Of a stretch of 64,000 nt of DNA, positions 19,094-28,686 are shown piece by piece. Source of the DNA: Magnetovibrio sp. GTDB taxonomy: Bacteria; Pseudomonadota; Alphaproteobacteria; Rhodospirillales; Magnetovibrionaceae. The stretch is from positions 21,311 to 85,310 of the forward strand of contig JAPHSY010000010.1 in the NCBI GenBank assembly GCA_026196495.1, in the 5' to 3' direction. Below the pieces are notes generated by a model. The model was given only the letters and a program-made list of their open reading frames with translations. It did not search any database and was not told the origin of the DNA. How positions within the stretch are numbered: the first letter of the stretch is position 1; every line of letters starts with the position of its first letter. The translations under genes and the position numbers were made by a program.

Positions 19094-20320
19094 CTAACGC
19101 ATATTGGTTTGAAGATTACGAGCAACAATTTTGACCCCGTCGTTTACTCGATCACTTGGGTGACTGATAACTTTTACAGCCTCGCTAAGGCCACTCAGGA
19201 CTTGGACCGTGCGCCCATTGGTATGCCCTATTGTGATTGTCGTTAGCTTCGCTGTACCATTGTCATCAATAAATACAGCCCAGTCTTCTCCATTGCGGAA
19301 CAAAGCACCAACAGGAATTTGTAGAACATTATCATTTTGCCATTCACGAATCTGGGCCTCAACACGGAAACCATGGCCCAATTCAGCCCAGTCTTCAGGC
19401 GTACCTACAAAATCAATAATCACGTTTACACGCTGTTCTTCGATGCCAAGAGCTGAGATTTTGGTATAGCCGTATGGCTCAATCCGACGAACTTGTCCCT
19501 TAAGTGTTTTTGTACCACCCCAGCCATCAATATTAACCGTTGCGCCTTCACGGATTCTGACAGCATCAGAAGAGAGAAGATCGACGACAATCTCCATACG
19601 GGTGGGGTCGCCAATTTCTATCAACGGACTGGCAATCTCAATGACACCTTCACTTTCGCGCAGTACGCGCAAAACCTTTCCGCTTACAGGTGCGCGAACC
19701 TCAACACAACACGATGGTTTATGTGCGCTAACATTGGCAGGATTGATCAAGGCGGCACGTGCTGTTTCCAGTTCAAAAGCACGAACTTTAAGTGTGGCAA
19801 GCGCACTGTCGACAGCCGCGACATGCGTTGCAACTTCCAACTCAGCCTGATCAAATTCTCGTTCAGAAATGGTCTGTTTGGCAAACAAATCGCGAGCCCG
19901 GCGTGAATTGGCTTGAGCAAATCTCAGCTCTGCTTGAAAGCGTTTAAGTTCTGCTTGGGCTAAAGAGCTGGCAGCTTCGGCAGCTTTGACGGCGGCTTCA
20001 GCTTGGGCTTGCGCGCGAGCATCTAGGAACTGTGGTTGGGACGGCTCAATCGTCGCCAGAAGCGTTTGGTCGGAAATTACGTCATCGCCGACATGAACCT
20101 CCACACGCTGGATTCGTCCAGATACAGGGGCCGAAACAGTATACATATCATGGACACGGGTGCGCCCTTCTCCGTCAACGGTGACTTCCATCGGTGCGTG
20201 TTGAACCCTTTTGAGGTCAACCGCCACTGGGGCAGGTGTAAATGCCCATAACAGTACTGTCACGCATAAGATGCCGGCAAAAAAGACAGTGAGAATTTTC
20301 TTTATGTATGAGGTAGCCAT
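19094..20320 (-). CDS. HlyD/MacA-type periplasmic adaptor (membrane fusion protein) of an ABC exporter
   Basis: Periplasmic adaptor of about 408 residues. An N-terminal membrane anchor (about 8-27) is followed by the lipoyl half-motif PVSGRIQRVEVHVGDDV. A helical hairpin (about 85-180, rich in Ala, Glu and Gln) comes next, then the second lipoyl half VRAPVSGKVLRVLRESEGV, a beta-barrel domain and a C-terminal membrane-proximal domain. It is the last gene of a three-gene operon (ATPase, FtsX-type permease, adaptor), which suggests a MacAB-like tripartite pump or a lipid/peptide exporter. No outer-membrane TolC partner is present locally. The substrate is unknown. Confidence 0.9.
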   Translation of the reverse strand: MATSYIKKILTVFFAGILCVTVLLWAFTPAPVAVDLKRVQHAPMEVTVDGEGRTRVHDMYTVSAPVSGRIQRVEVHVGDDVISDQTLLATIEPSQPQFLDARAQAQAEAAVKAAEAASSLAQAELKRFQAELRFAQANSRRARDLFAKQTISEREFDQAELEVATHVAAVDSALATLKVRAFELETARAALINPANVSAHKPSCCVEVRAPVSGKVLRVLRESEGVIEIASPLIEIGDPTRMEIVVDLLSSDAVRIREGATVNIDGWGGTKTLKGQVRRIEPYGYTKISALGIEEQRVNVIIDFVGTPEDWAELGHGFRVEAQIREWQNDNVLQIPVGALFRNGEDWAVFIDDNGTAKLTTITIGHTNGRTVQVLSGLSEAVKVISHPSDRVNDGVKIVARNLQTNMR

Positions 20321-20346
20321 TCTGGTTCCCTTATTATCTCGTTTTC

Positions 20347-22710
20347 TTATTCTCTTGTTTTCAGGGCTTCGACCAAATCTAAGTTATCAAGTTTTCGCCG
20401 CACAATTAGACCTGAGATGGTGACGGAAATAAGTACAATAACAATAGATAAGGCAATGGTAGCACGATCCACAATGAGAGGCATGCGGAACAGTTCGGTA
20501 TCCATTAGTACCGTCCACATCACAGCTTGACCATAACCGATCAGGCAGCCCAGTGGCAGTGCGGCTATTGTCAATACGCCAACTTCACCCAACAGGATGT
20601 AGGAGGCTTCACCCCTGGTGAAACCAAGTACCCGCAGGCTGGCCAATTCACGAGCGCGTTCGGATAAGGAAATACGTGCTGAATTGTAAACCACACCAAA
20701 GGCAATGATGGTGGCAAATGCGACATAAAATGTAATCATCAATCCAATGTTTTCTTCGACCGTATCTTGGAAACTTTGCACCAATACGCCCTGGATAGAA
20801 ACGGCGGCAATTGATGGTATGTTTTTCAATTCTCGATAAAGTGTATCCGCCTGAATCGGGTCAATAAGCAAAGTTGCGCCGTTAACCGTTGGCTGTTCAC
20901 CCAATAAACGATTAAGTGCAGTCAGATCCATGTAAACAGGGGTAGATATATATTCTTCAATTAGGGCCGTAACCGGTAATGTGACAATTGGACGGCGGCC
21001 TTCTTTGACTTCGACAGTGATCATGTCGCCAAGGCCGACACCGAGAATATTCGCCATTTTGGTTGATAGTGCCAAACCATGGGTGGGAAGCTTTATGGGG
21101 TTAAAGTCCGTGCCCAATTGACGAAACATTTTAGCATCGGCATCAAGGCCCATAATGTTTTCGTAACGCTCGAGATGCCCAACAATGAGGCGGACAGGCA
21201 CTGATCGGAACGGTTCGACGGCAAGAACACCGGGCAAGCGTTTTATCTCTGTTATGCTCGAAGCGTTACGTACGTCCACAAAGCTCAACATCACGTCTTG
21301 GCGTTGCGTTTGAAAGAATTGAATATCGATAAGCTGTTTAAGTGATTCGTTGAAAAAAAGTGTGCCGATCAAGATGGATACTGCGAGTGCCGTGCCAAGC
21401 ACACTCAGTCCAGAACGCACGGGCCAACGTAGGGTATGGCGCAGGATCATGCGGTTGGGTTCGCTCAAACCTTTCAATTGAAGCAAGCGTTCGATCCAAG
21501 CCGTTCGGTACGATGTTGGTGGTGGAGGTGTCATTGCAACGGCGGGCATCAGGCGCTGAACACGCCAAACCGACGTCAACGTCCCCACAAGCCCAATGGC
21601 AATGCTGATCAAAGCAGCCGTAATATAAAGTGAGCCATCAATAATGTAGTGAAGGAATGGTAGGCGGAAGTACTCTGTATAAAGTTCTGTCATGCCGCGG
21701 CCCAGCCATGTGCCAAACCCGAGCCCTATAAAAATGCCAAGGAAGATAATGACCATTACGAACTTGACGTATAGCCAAGCAGCAGCAGTGTCGGAATACC
21801 CAAATGCTTTGAGCAGTCCAATCTGTTCACGTTCAGTTTCAATTAGGCGCGAAACCACAATGTGCAGTAAAAACGCCGCAACGCCCAAAAATAAAGGAGG
21901 TATAGCGTTGCCCATGGCGCGCAGCTGATCGATCTCATTGTTTACAAACCAGTTTGATATTTGATCTTTGCGGCCATAAGCACGGATACCGCCATACGGT
22001 TCAGAGAGTCTTTCAAGGGCATCTATTACGTCTGCTTCAATGGCGCCGCGTTGCAATGTCACCGTGGCTTCGGTGAAGGAGCTACCAAGATCAAATGCCG
22101 CTTCCAGTGCTTTTTTGCCCATCCAGATAATGCCGAAGCGTTTATCGTCGGGCATTAAGGCTCCGGGGCCCAGTGCGTAGATGTATTCGGGTGAAAGTAC
22201 GATGCCGACAATTGTCAGTTTGCGTTTGTGTCCGTTAATGATGGCGGAAAAATGGCTGCCGAGCTCAAAGTTGTTGGCCGTAGCAAAGGCTTCGTTGACA
22301 AGAACTTCGTCAGGGCGACCCGGTGTGAGCAAACGACCCTGGCGTAAGTGCAATACGTTAAGGATCTGCTCCCCCGTTTCCGGTAATGAAATGATTCGTC
22401 CCGAAGCTGGTTCCAAAAGTCCTGGGATATCCAACGACACATTTTTTGCAATACGGAGATCGACGGTTTCGACCCCAGGAATGGCAGCGATCTTAGCCTT
22501 GAGGTGTTCTGGTGCACGTTTTAGTGGGGCAAAGACTTGAACAAAGCGGTTGCGTTCGTAATAAGCATCGCGCGCTCCTTCAAGTGAATAGAGCGTGCCT
22601 AAACTCATGATGTAAACGGCAACACCAGAACCGATAATCAATGCGATTGCCAGGGCTTGGCCCTTGATGCGCCAAAGATCGCGTATAATTTTTCGGTTCA
22701 GAGGTGTCAT
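20347..22710 (-). CDS. ABC transporter permease with duplicated FtsX domains
   Basis: Inner-membrane permease of about 787 residues. An N-terminal helix is followed by a large MacB_PCD-like periplasmic domain. A first FtsX block of three helices ([20 protein letters not shown] onward) comes next, then a fourth helix near 430, a second periplasmic domain and a second FtsX block ending in [17 protein letters not shown]. The coupling motifs [18 protein letters not shown] and [14 protein letters not shown] precede each block, as in this family. The duplicated layout is that of the type VII ABC exporters acting on lipoproteins, lipids or peptides. Its stop is 26 bases from the adaptor start, and its own start overlaps the ATPase region by a six-base gap. 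Confidence 0.9.
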   Translation of the reverse strand: MTPLNRKIIRDLWRIKGQALAIALIIGSGVAVYIMSLGTLYSLEGARDAYYERNRFVQVFAPLKRAPEHLKAKIAAIPGVETVDLRIAKNVSLDIPGLLEPASGRIISLPETGEQILNVLHLRQGRLLTPGRPDEVLVNEAFATANNFELGSHFSAIINGHKRKLTIVGIVLSPEYIYALGPGALMPDDKRFGIIWMGKKALEAAFDLGSSFTEATVTLQRGAIEADVIDALERLSEPYGGIRAYGRKDQISNWFVNNEIDQLRAMGNAIPPLFLGVAAFLLHIVVSRLIETEREQIGLLKAFGYSDTAAAWLYVKFVMVIIFLGIFIGLGFGTWLGRGMTELYTEYFRLPFLHYIIDGSLYITAALISIAIGLVGTLTSVWRVQRLMPAVAMTPPPPTSYRTAWIERLLQLKGLSEPNRMILRHTLRWPVRSGLSVLGTALAVSILIGTLFFNESLKQLIDIQFFQTQRQDVMLSFVDVRNASSITEIKRLPGVLAVEPFRSVPVRLIVGHLERYENIMGLDADAKMFRQLGTDFNPIKLPTHGLALSTKMANILGVGLGDMITVEVKEGRRPIVTLPVTALIEEYISTPVYMDLTALNRLLGEQPTVNGATLLIDPIQADTLYRELKNIPSIAAVSIQGVLVQSFQDTVEENIGLMITFYVAFATIIAFGVVYNSARISLSERARELASLRVLGFTRGEASYILLGEVGVLTIAALPLGCLIGYGQAVMWTVLMDTELFRMPLIVDRATIALSIVIVLISVTISGLIVRRKLDNLDLVEALKTRE

Positions 22711-22716
22711 AACGGT

Positions 22717-23460
22717 TCACCAACTCAAATCACTAACTGATCGTCGGGTTTTATTGGTTCGTATATCAACAATATTTCCGTCAGCAAAGGTCATCACCCG
22801 GTCAGCCATATCGGCAATGATTGCATTGTGGGTGATCAGGACTGTGGTAGTTCCCATTGTTCGGTTGGTTTGCTCAATAGCTTGTAGAACTCGTAATCCT
22901 GTCTTGCTATCCAGCGCCCCGGTGGGTTCATCACACATTAAAATATCCGGACGTTTGGCGATAGCACGGGCGATGGCAACGCGCTGTTGCTCGCCACCAG
23001 ATAACTGGGCAGGGAAATGATCCATACGCTCTGCAAGCCCGACCATGCCAAGGGCTTCTTCGGCCGATAGCGGGTTGGACGCAATCTCGGTAACGATGGT
23101 GACGTTTTCACGGGCCGTAAGACTGGGAATGAGGTTATAGAACTGAAAAACAAAACCAACATGATTGCGGCGATAGGCAGTTAATCCGCGATTGTCGAAA
23201 GCCGTGAGTTCATTGTCACGGAAAAACACTCGGCCAGAGGTCGGACTGTCAAGACCACCGAGGATATTGAGCAGGGTCGATTTTCCACTACCTGATGGCC
23301 CCAGCAAGACCACCAATTCCCCTTCGTGCAGCTCAAGATCCACGCCCCGTAAAGCCTGAATAATGACTTCTCCAGTGTGATATTCCTTGGTGATATCAAG
23401 GGCTGAAAGTGTCACTTGATTTTCACTCTTGGACTGCTGTTTATCATGCTTAGCTATCAT
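22717..23460 (-). CDS. ABC transporter ATP-binding protein (MacB/LolD-like)
   Basis: Cytoplasmic ATPase of about 247 residues energising the adjacent FtsX-type permease. It shows Walker [10 protein letters not shown], the Q-loop [17 protein letters not shown], signature [14 protein letters not shown], Walker [12 protein letters not shown] and the switch His in LITHN. These details place it in the LolD/MacB/FtsE branch. It is the first gene of the operon, divergent from the zinc-responsive zrgA operon; the roughly 470-base spacer also holds a Zur box, but that box lies far closer to zrgA. Confidence 0.93.
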   Translation of the reverse strand: MIAKHDKQQSKSENQVTLSALDITKEYHTGEVIIQALRGVDLELHEGELVVLLGPSGSGKSTLLNILGGLDSPTSGRVFFRDNELTAFDNRGLTAYRRNHVGFVFQFYNLIPSLTARENVTIVTEIASNPLSAEEALGMVGLAERMDHFPAQLSGGEQQRVAIARAIAKRPDILMCDEPTGALDSKTGLRVLQAIEQTNRTMGTTTVLITHNAIIADMADRVMTFADGNIVDIRTNKTRRSVSDLSW

Positions 23461-23789
23461 CTAATCACTCGCAATGGATGTATATATTCAGTCTATCACC
23501 ATGTCGCGGCAAATACCCGCTTTGGGTCAGAAACAGTTTAAATCGATAGTGCCGACTTAGGTCCTCTTTTATGTGTTAAGTGGTCATTATCTCGATGAGG
23601 GTATAGGAGTGGTGTTTGCTCCTTGAAACGGGCGCTAAAGCGTATGCCTGTGCTTATTCCCACAAGTCTCAGCAGCTCAATACTCAATCCGGAGGCTTTA
23701 TCTATTTATCCAAATTTGAAACAGGGAGGGGACGGGGAAATTTGGGCTAGACCTTGATTAATTTATGTTCAGTTGCGGGTCAAATATAT
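23461..23789. other. Gene-free divergent spacer upstream of the Zur box
   Basis: About 330 bases between the ABC exporter operon (minus strand) and the Zur box. No ORF with convincing composition. It must hold the exporter promoter; no further operator was recognised. Confidence 0.4.
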
Positions 23790-23806
23790 ATGTTATAACA
23801 TAACAT
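23790..23806 (+). promoter_or_regulatory. Zur box (zinc-uptake repressor operator) upstream of zrgA
   Basis: ATGTTAT-AAC-ATAACAT is a perfect 7-3-7 inverted repeat and matches the core of the proteobacterial Zur consensus ATGTTAT-ANT-ATAACAT except for the last spacer base. It lies 121 bases before the zrgA start in an AT-rich promoter region. All four downstream genes are of types known to be Zur-controlled in Pseudomonas and Vibrio. Confidence 0.85.
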
Positions 23807-23927
23807 TTTTATGAACTGAGGCGAACGCCATGTCTCCATCACATAGATGTCTGAAAGGCCAAATCCAACTTCATTATCTGTGAGACGTTTATCGTTTGTC
23901 GGGGAAAGGTTAATTAGGAGAGCGTTA

Positions 23928-24554
23928 ATGTTTTTTTCCAATATGTTGCGATTACTTTTTGTTGTTGCTTTGGTTCCTGTATCTACGAGTTTTGCACAGG
24001 AAGGGCAAAATAGAGCTCTCGGTGCCCATGAGCATGGTCATGGCAAAATGATGATTGCCCAGGACGAGTTGGAACTGTTGGTCGAGTTGCATTTGCCCGG
24101 TGTTGACGTGGTCGGATTTGAGCATGTCCCGGAAAACCACGAGCAGGAACATGTCGTGGAATTGGCGCTTAACAATCTCAAGAATGCATCACTCTGGCTG
24201 CGTTTAACGGAGTCGGCGAAGTGCCAAATTGAAGATGCGCATGTTTCTTCGCCTTTCGCCGTTGGTCAGGACGACCATAAGGATGAGGGGCCCCAAGGTG
24301 CACATGGTGATCACGCCCACGATTCTGCCGACAAGCATGATGACAGCCATGACGATGAACACGCAGACGTCATTCACAGCGAGTTTAGCGGGAAATATCA
24401 CTTTCACTGCGAAGCACCGGATAAACTGAATGAGGTGGATGTTGGTCTATTCAATCTCTTCCCGTCTTTGGAAGAAATTGATTTTCAAGCTGTGATGACG
24501 AAGGGGCAATATGCTGGAAAGCTTGATGCAGCCCAATCTCGTATTCGTTTTTAG
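23928..24554 (+). CDS. zrgA: Zinc-regulated periplasmic protein, DUF2796 (ZrgA-like)
   Basis: About 208 residues with an N-terminal signal peptide (cleavage near STSFAQ). The N-terminal DUF2796 signature is ALGAHEHGHGKM, followed by ELHLPGVDVVGFEH. The middle is a His/Asp-rich, metal-binding-looking segment (GDHAHDSADKHDDSHDDEH), and the C-terminal part has KYHFHCEAP. ZrgA proteins bind Zn2+ in the periplasm and support zinc uptake under Zur control. The track ORF starts 27 codons earlier; the chosen ATG has AGGAG seven bases upstream and yields a clean signal peptide. It is the first gene of a four-gene operon matching the order of Pseudomonas aeruginosa PA4063-PA4066. Confidence 0.93.
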   Translation: MFFSNMLRLLFVVALVPVSTSFAQEGQNRALGAHEHGHGKMMIAQDELELLVELHLPGVDVVGFEHVPENHEQEHVVELALNNLKNASLWLRLTESAKCQIEDAHVSSPFAVGQDDHKDEGPQGAHGDHAHDSADKHDDSHDDEHADVIHSEFSGKYHFHCEAPDKLNEVDVGLFNLFPSLEEIDFQAVMTKGQYAGKLDAAQSRIRF

Positions 24555-24585
24555 TTCAAGATCATTTCCGGGAGACGTTGTTGGT

Positions 24586-25305
24586 ATGTCAGATGTCCAG
24601 ATACCTCTTGTTGAAGTTTCAAACCTACGGTTTCGTTGGCTCCGTAAAGGAACAGACATTTTGAGTATCGAAAATTTAACGGTACAAAAAGGCGAACGCT
24701 TGTTCGTTAAGGGCAACTCGGGAAGTGGAAAGACAACACTGCTCAACATCATTGCTGGCATTATCACACCGCAAAACGGAAGTGTGAAGATATTGGATGA
24801 GACCATAAGCAGCATGTCATCTTGGAAGCGGGATGGCTTTCGTGCCCAACATATTGGCATCGTTTTTCAAATATTTAACCTGATCCCATACCTCTCACTC
24901 GTCGACAACGTGATCTTACCGTGCCATTTCTCAGCACCGCGAAGAAAAAGGGCGTTGGAGAGATCCTCGACATTGATCGAAGAGGCATCCCGGTTGCTCG
25001 AGCATTTAGGACTAGATATTAACAATCTTGCGGATCAACCTGTCAGTCGTCTCAGTGTAGGACAACAGCAACGTGTTGCGGTTGCCAGGGCTTTGATGGG
25101 GGGACCGGAATTGGTGATTGCTGATGAACCGACGTCGGCACTGGATGCGAATGCCCGCAGTGCATTTTTGAAATTGCTGTTTCGGGAAGTCGAGGACAGC
25201 AATGCCAGCCTGATCTTTGTAAGCCATGACGCGAGTCTGGAACCGTATTTTGAGCGCTCTATACATTTGGACAAAATCAATCATACAGGCCCGAGGGCAA
25301 CATGA
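24586..25305 (+). CDS. ABC transporter ATP-binding protein of the zinc-responsive operon
   Basis: LolD/MacB-type ATPase of about 239 residues. It has Walker A GNSGSGKTT, Q-loop VFQIFNLIPYLSLVDNV, signature LSVGQQQRVAVARAL (Val-Gly-Gln in place of the usual Gly-Gly), Walker B LVIADEPTSALD and the H-loop FVSHD. The track ORF begins 25 codons earlier inside zrgA; MSDVQIPLVEV is the natural start. It overlaps the downstream permease by four bases (ATGA), so translation is coupled. By comparison with PA4064 it should power the PA4065-type permease during zinc starvation; whether the pair moves zinc itself is unproven. Confidence 0.92.
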   Translation: MSDVQIPLVEVSNLRFRWLRKGTDILSIENLTVQKGERLFVKGNSGSGKTTLLNIIAGIITPQNGSVKILDETISSMSSWKRDGFRAQHIGIVFQIFNLIPYLSLVDNVILPCHFSAPRRKRALERSSTLIEEASRLLEHLGLDINNLADQPVSRLSVGQQQRVAVARALMGGPELVIADEPTSALDANARSAFLKLLFREVEDSNASLIFVSHDASLEPYFERSIHLDKINHTGPRAT

Positions 25306-26561
25306 TTATTCTCAGATTGGTGTTTCTCAGTTTACTCAATCGACGCACCGTTGCTGCTTTAACGGTTTTTGCGGTCACCATCAGCGTAACCTTGTTCTTG
25401 AGCGTTGAAAAAATTCGCACTGGTGCCCGGGATGGTTTTGCCAACACCATATCTGGCACGGATGTAATCGTTGGTGCTCGAACGGGATCGCTGCAACTTC
25501 TTATGTATTCGGTTTTCCATATTGGAAATGCGACGAACAACATCACCTGGAAAAGCTATCAGCACATCCAGGACCGGCCAGAAACAAAATGGGCTGTTCC
25601 TATATCTTTGGGTGATTCACACAAGGGTTTTCGGGTTCTGGGAACACACACAGATTTTTTCGACAGGTTTCGTTATGCACGCAAACGCATGTTGACCTTT
25701 CAGCAAGGGCGGCCTTTTGATCAAGTTTTGGATGTCGTGTTGGGCGCAGACGTTGCGAAGACGCTGAACTATGGCATTGGTGATAGCATCGTCATATCGC
25801 ACGGTTTAGGAAAAGTTAGCTTCGCAAGCCATGATAATATGCCGTTTCGGGTTGTCGGCATCCTATTGCCGACGGGAACACCCGTTGACCAAACCTTACT
25901 TGTCCCATTGGAGGGGATCGAAGCCATTCATATCGGGTGGGGGCGGGGTGTGCGTTCCGGACAGAAAGGTGTCGGTCCGCAGGACCTCGAGAACGCGGAT
26001 CTTCAGCCCAAAGCTATTACGGCAGCCCTCGTTGGATTGACCTCAAAAATGAAAGTGTTTCAGTTTCAACGGTCAGTTAATGAGTATTTGGGAGAGCCGC
26101 TCATGGCAATTTTACCGGGTGTTGCCTTGCAAGAACTTTGGACGTTGATGGGGACGGCTGAAAAGGCCTTGGTCATTATCAGCTTATTTGTAGTGGTTGC
26201 GGGGCTTCTTGGCATGTTGACAATGATACTGTCTGGTTTGAATGAACGGCGCCGGGAAATGGCTATTTTGCGATCTGTTGGAGCTAGGCCCATGCACATC
26301 ATTGCCCTGTTTGTGGTCGAAGCGACCTTACTTGCGTTTGTAGGAGCATGCCTGGGAGTGGTGGCAACGATCATTGGTATAAGCCTTGTCGCACCAATGA
26401 TAGAGGCCCAATATGGGGTGTATCTAACCGTTTCCCCGCCGGGGCTGAAGGAAGGGCTGATAGTCGCTGCTGTGAGTGCTTCTGGTTCAATTGTCGGTTT
26501 ATGGCCAGCTTTGCGGGCTTATCGCCTGTCCGTGGCCGATGGGATGATCGTACGCATATAA
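25302..26561 (+). CDS. FtsX-like ABC transporter permease of the zinc-responsive operon
   Basis: Inner-membrane permease of about 419 residues: one N-terminal helix (FLSLLNRRTVAALTVFAVTIS region), a periplasmic MacB_PCD-like domain, then three C-terminal helices forming an FtsX domain. ERRREMAILRSVGARPMH is the coupling helix typical of the family. It overlaps the ATPase stop by ATGA. The order zrgA-ATPase-permease-DUF3299 is that of the Zur-regulated PA4063-PA4066 cluster. Exporter-type permeases are unusual for metal import, so it may instead mobilise the ZrgA or DUF3299 proteins, or a zincophore. Confidence 0.9.
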   Translation: MIILRLVFLSLLNRRTVAALTVFAVTISVTLFLSVEKIRTGARDGFANTISGTDVIVGARTGSLQLLMYSVFHIGNATNNITWKSYQHIQDRPETKWAVPISLGDSHKGFRVLGTHTDFFDRFRYARKRMLTFQQGRPFDQVLDVVLGADVAKTLNYGIGDSIVISHGLGKVSFASHDNMPFRVVGILLPTGTPVDQTLLVPLEGIEAIHIGWGRGVRSGQKGVGPQDLENADLQPKAITAALVGLTSKMKVFQFQRSVNEYLGEPLMAILPGVALQELWTLMGTAEKALVIISLFVVVAGLLGMLTMILSGLNERRREMAILRSVGARPMHIIALFVVEATLLAFVGACLGVVATIIGISLVAPMIEAQYGVYLTVSPPGLKEGLIVAAVSASGSIVGLWPALRAYRLSVADGMIVRI

Positions 26562-26573
26562 AGAGAGGTGTCA

Positions 26574-27101
26574 GTGTTTCGTTTTCTTTATGGGATATTC
26601 TTTGTGTGTTTGATGGTGTCGCCACTATCCGCTGTGGCGGAACAGGTGCGAGAGGTTAATTGGGAAGACCTAGCTGCTCCCACTCCACCAGAAATTCAAA
26701 AAGAACTTGATGCCTTGAACGAACTTGATCTTATGGATGAGATCGCACTTGAGGAAGCTGATGCAAAGTGGGAAGCCTTGCAGGAAAAGGCTTATCCTGT
26801 TGTGGAAGCCTTGGACGGGGAAACAATCCGCATTCCTGGCTTTGTTGTTCCGGTTGACCTCGAAGCGGATGTCGTTCGGGAGTTTTTGTTGGTGCCATAT
26901 CTAGGGGCGTGTATACATGTTCCACCGCCCCCGCCCAATCAGGTCATCTATGTAAAATCTCCACAGGAATATACTGTTGAAGAACTGTTTGATCCTGTCT
27001 GGGTGACGGGTCAAATTCAAGTTTCCACCACAAATACTGATTTGGCTGAATCTGGATATATCTTAAATGCAGATGATATCGTTAGATATGTTGTTGATTG
27101 A
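26574..27101 (+). CDS. Periplasmic DUF3299 protein
   Basis: About 175 residues with a signal peptide (FLYGIFFVCLMVSPLSAVAE). After a charged helical segment, the conserved DUF3299 core reads IRIPGFVVPVDLEADVVREFLLVPYLGACIHVPPPPPNQVIYV, with a Cys-x-His that may bind metal. The C-terminal part (VWVTGQIQVS) completes the domain. It is the last gene of the Zur-box operon, equivalent to PA4066. Start: the track uses a GTG at 26568 with no room for a ribosome binding site; the next GTG has AGAGAGG at correct spacing, so I use that one. Function is not known beyond the link with zinc starvation. Confidence 0.88.
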   Translation: MFRFLYGIFFVCLMVSPLSAVAEQVREVNWEDLAAPTPPEIQKELDALNELDLMDEIALEEADAKWEALQEKAYPVVEALDGETIRIPGFVVPVDLEADVVREFLLVPYLGACIHVPPPPPNQVIYVKSPQEYTVEELFDPVWVTGQIQVSTTNTDLAESGYILNADDIVRYVVD

Positions 27102-27126
27102 CCAATCATAATGACTGCATTGGGGT

Positions 27127-27144
27127 GCATAACTGAGGTTATGC
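27127..27144. terminator. Short hairpin between convergent operons
   Basis: GCATAAC, loop TGAG, GTTATGC is a perfect 7-bp stem placed between the stop of the DUF3299 gene and that of the convergent caspase-like gene. It lacks a T-tract. A second small stem (TGAGA-AAAAA-TCTCA, 27159-27173) sits beside it. Possible weak bidirectional termination. Confidence 0.4.
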
Positions 27145-27176
27145 GAGCCTATATAAAGTGAGAAAAAATCTCATAG

Positions 27177-28571
27177 TTACCATCGTGGCATAAAGGGGCG
27201 ATCACGACGTGGTAGTGGGGGGCGCTTGGGGGGGCGTGGCGGCGCACGATAGATGTTGACGTTGTTGTCTTCATAGGCCGTGGTGTTGTTTTCGATATAT
27301 CTTGCCGCGCGGGCCGCAAAGTAACCATCGGGGAAGTCTTGAAGATAAGCACGGTAGTCTTTGACAGATCCCGAGCTTAATGCGGTTCTCCACAGGGGCA
27401 GTTCGCCTGCTTGTAAAAGTGCTATGTTTGCGCGTTTTACAAACCCAATTACACCGTTTGTATCCGTTTCATACCATTTTCCGTCTTCTGTACGTCCGGT
27501 CAGCAATACACTTTGGTCTCTGCGCACAAGCGTCAATTTTTCAGTCGTATCATCCGGTTTTTCGAATACATCGGCTCTTCGCATCGATACTCCATAACGC
27601 CGCGTATAAATAACAACAGGAGAATCCTCAACTGCTTGTGTTTCTATCTTGCTTTCTTGTTTAGGTGTTGGGGCAGAGGCGACAATGGTTTGTGGCTCGG
27701 GTTGTTTTTCTTCTGCTGTATTGGTCTGCGGACGAACAGGGAGTTGTCCAGAGGGGTAGGAGGCAAACACACGATCAAAATTACCCGTAAGCGACGCATG
27801 TTGTTCTCGACCATAGGTGCGACGGGCGGCGCGGGTCATATTCTGATCCAGGAAAGTCTTGAGCTCATCGGCCCAGACCACGCCGTCTTTGTTGGCATCG
27901 GCCTCTCCGTAAACACCGCGCAGGAAATATTCGGTAAACAGCCCCTGGCGGGTCTCATGATCCCAACTGGCCAGTTGATTGGCACCTGATGCTGTAAGCA
28001 CAGTTAGGCTGTCATCAATTGTTTCGTCTATGGGTACGATGACCCCGCCCGACGATGATGGAAACAGCGTGCCACCTGCGCTGGAACCCGAAAAACAGGT
28101 ATCGATCACCACGGTTGCGCGTTTGAAACTTTTGAGATTGTTATAGAGTGTCGACAACGGATAACCGTTTAGTTCTGCAAAATCGGGTAGGGCATCTGTA
28201 GGCAGCAGGTACTGACGGTGATCGCTAAGCCCTGAAACCCCATGTCCTGAATAATACACAAAGACCTCGGCATCCTTTCCCGATCCGGCATAGTGCCATA
28301 GTTTGCCCTTGCGATTGTTGGCGGTGCCAAGAACGGTTTCCATTTGTGCCTTGGTGGCATTGCGTAGATCTATGATGTTGTCAGGTTCAACATGCAAAAC
28401 GTCCGTAAGATACACGCGGATCGCATCGGCATCTCGCTCTGCGTACTGAACGTTGGGTAACCCGGAACCATAATTAGAATTACCGATAATCACAGCAGCG
28501 GTCCCACTGAATGCCGAATTGGCCCATGCAGCTAGACATATAAATAGGATGAAGCTCAATCGCTGGGTCAT
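27177..28571 (-). CDS. Exported caspase-like (C14) cysteine peptidase with SH3-like domain
   Basis: About 464 residues. A signal peptide (1-22) precedes a caspase/metacaspase p20 domain with AAVIIGNSNY at its start, the catalytic His in YYSGHG (His110) and the catalytic Cys in DTCFSG (Cys159). After a Pro/Gln-rich linker an SH3b-like domain (about 320-390; SVLLTGRTEDGKWYETDTNG) is visible. A short helical repeat-like segment precedes the terminal Pro/Arg-rich tail ending RPFMPRW. Both catalytic residues are present, so it is probably active in the periplasm. It is the last gene of a 13-gene minus-strand run. Its tail resembles that of the lytic transglycosylase encoded in the same run. AAGGACG precedes the ATG. 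Confidence 0.9.
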   Translation of the reverse strand: MTQRLSFILFICLAAWANSAFSGTAAVIIGNSNYGSGLPNVQYAERDADAIRVYLTDVLHVEPDNIIDLRNATKAQMETVLGTANNRKGKLWHYAGSGKDAEVFVYYSGHGVSGLSDHRQYLLPTDALPDFAELNGYPLSTLYNNLKSFKRATVVIDTCFSGSSAGGTLFPSSSGGVIVPIDETIDDSLTVLTASGANQLASWDHETRQGLFTEYFLRGVYGEADANKDGVVWADELKTFLDQNMTRAARRTYGREQHASLTGNFDRVFASYPSGQLPVRPQTNTAEEKQPEPQTIVASAPTPKQESKIETQAVEDSPVVIYTRRYGVSMRRADVFEKPDDTTEKLTLVRRDQSVLLTGRTEDGKWYETDTNGVIGFVKRANIALLQAGELPLWRTALSSGSVKDYRAYLQDFPDGYFAARAARYIENNTTAYEDNNVNIYRAPPRPPKRPPLPRRDRPFMPRW

Positions 28572-28686
28572 TCAGATTATCGTCCTTTGGTGTTGTCCTA
28601 TTTGTATCCATGAAATATCGGGTCAAACCCCATATTCAGTAGACCTCATTATAAAGGTTTTGTCCGTGACCTGGAATACAACCGTT

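Noticed and set aside
19604-19613. GGGGTCGCCA in the hlyD-like gene as a further att copy
   Set aside because: Only 10 bases match and they encode an in-frame conserved GDP motif. A similar 10-base match occurs at 48846 in the SafE-like gene, so both are chance.
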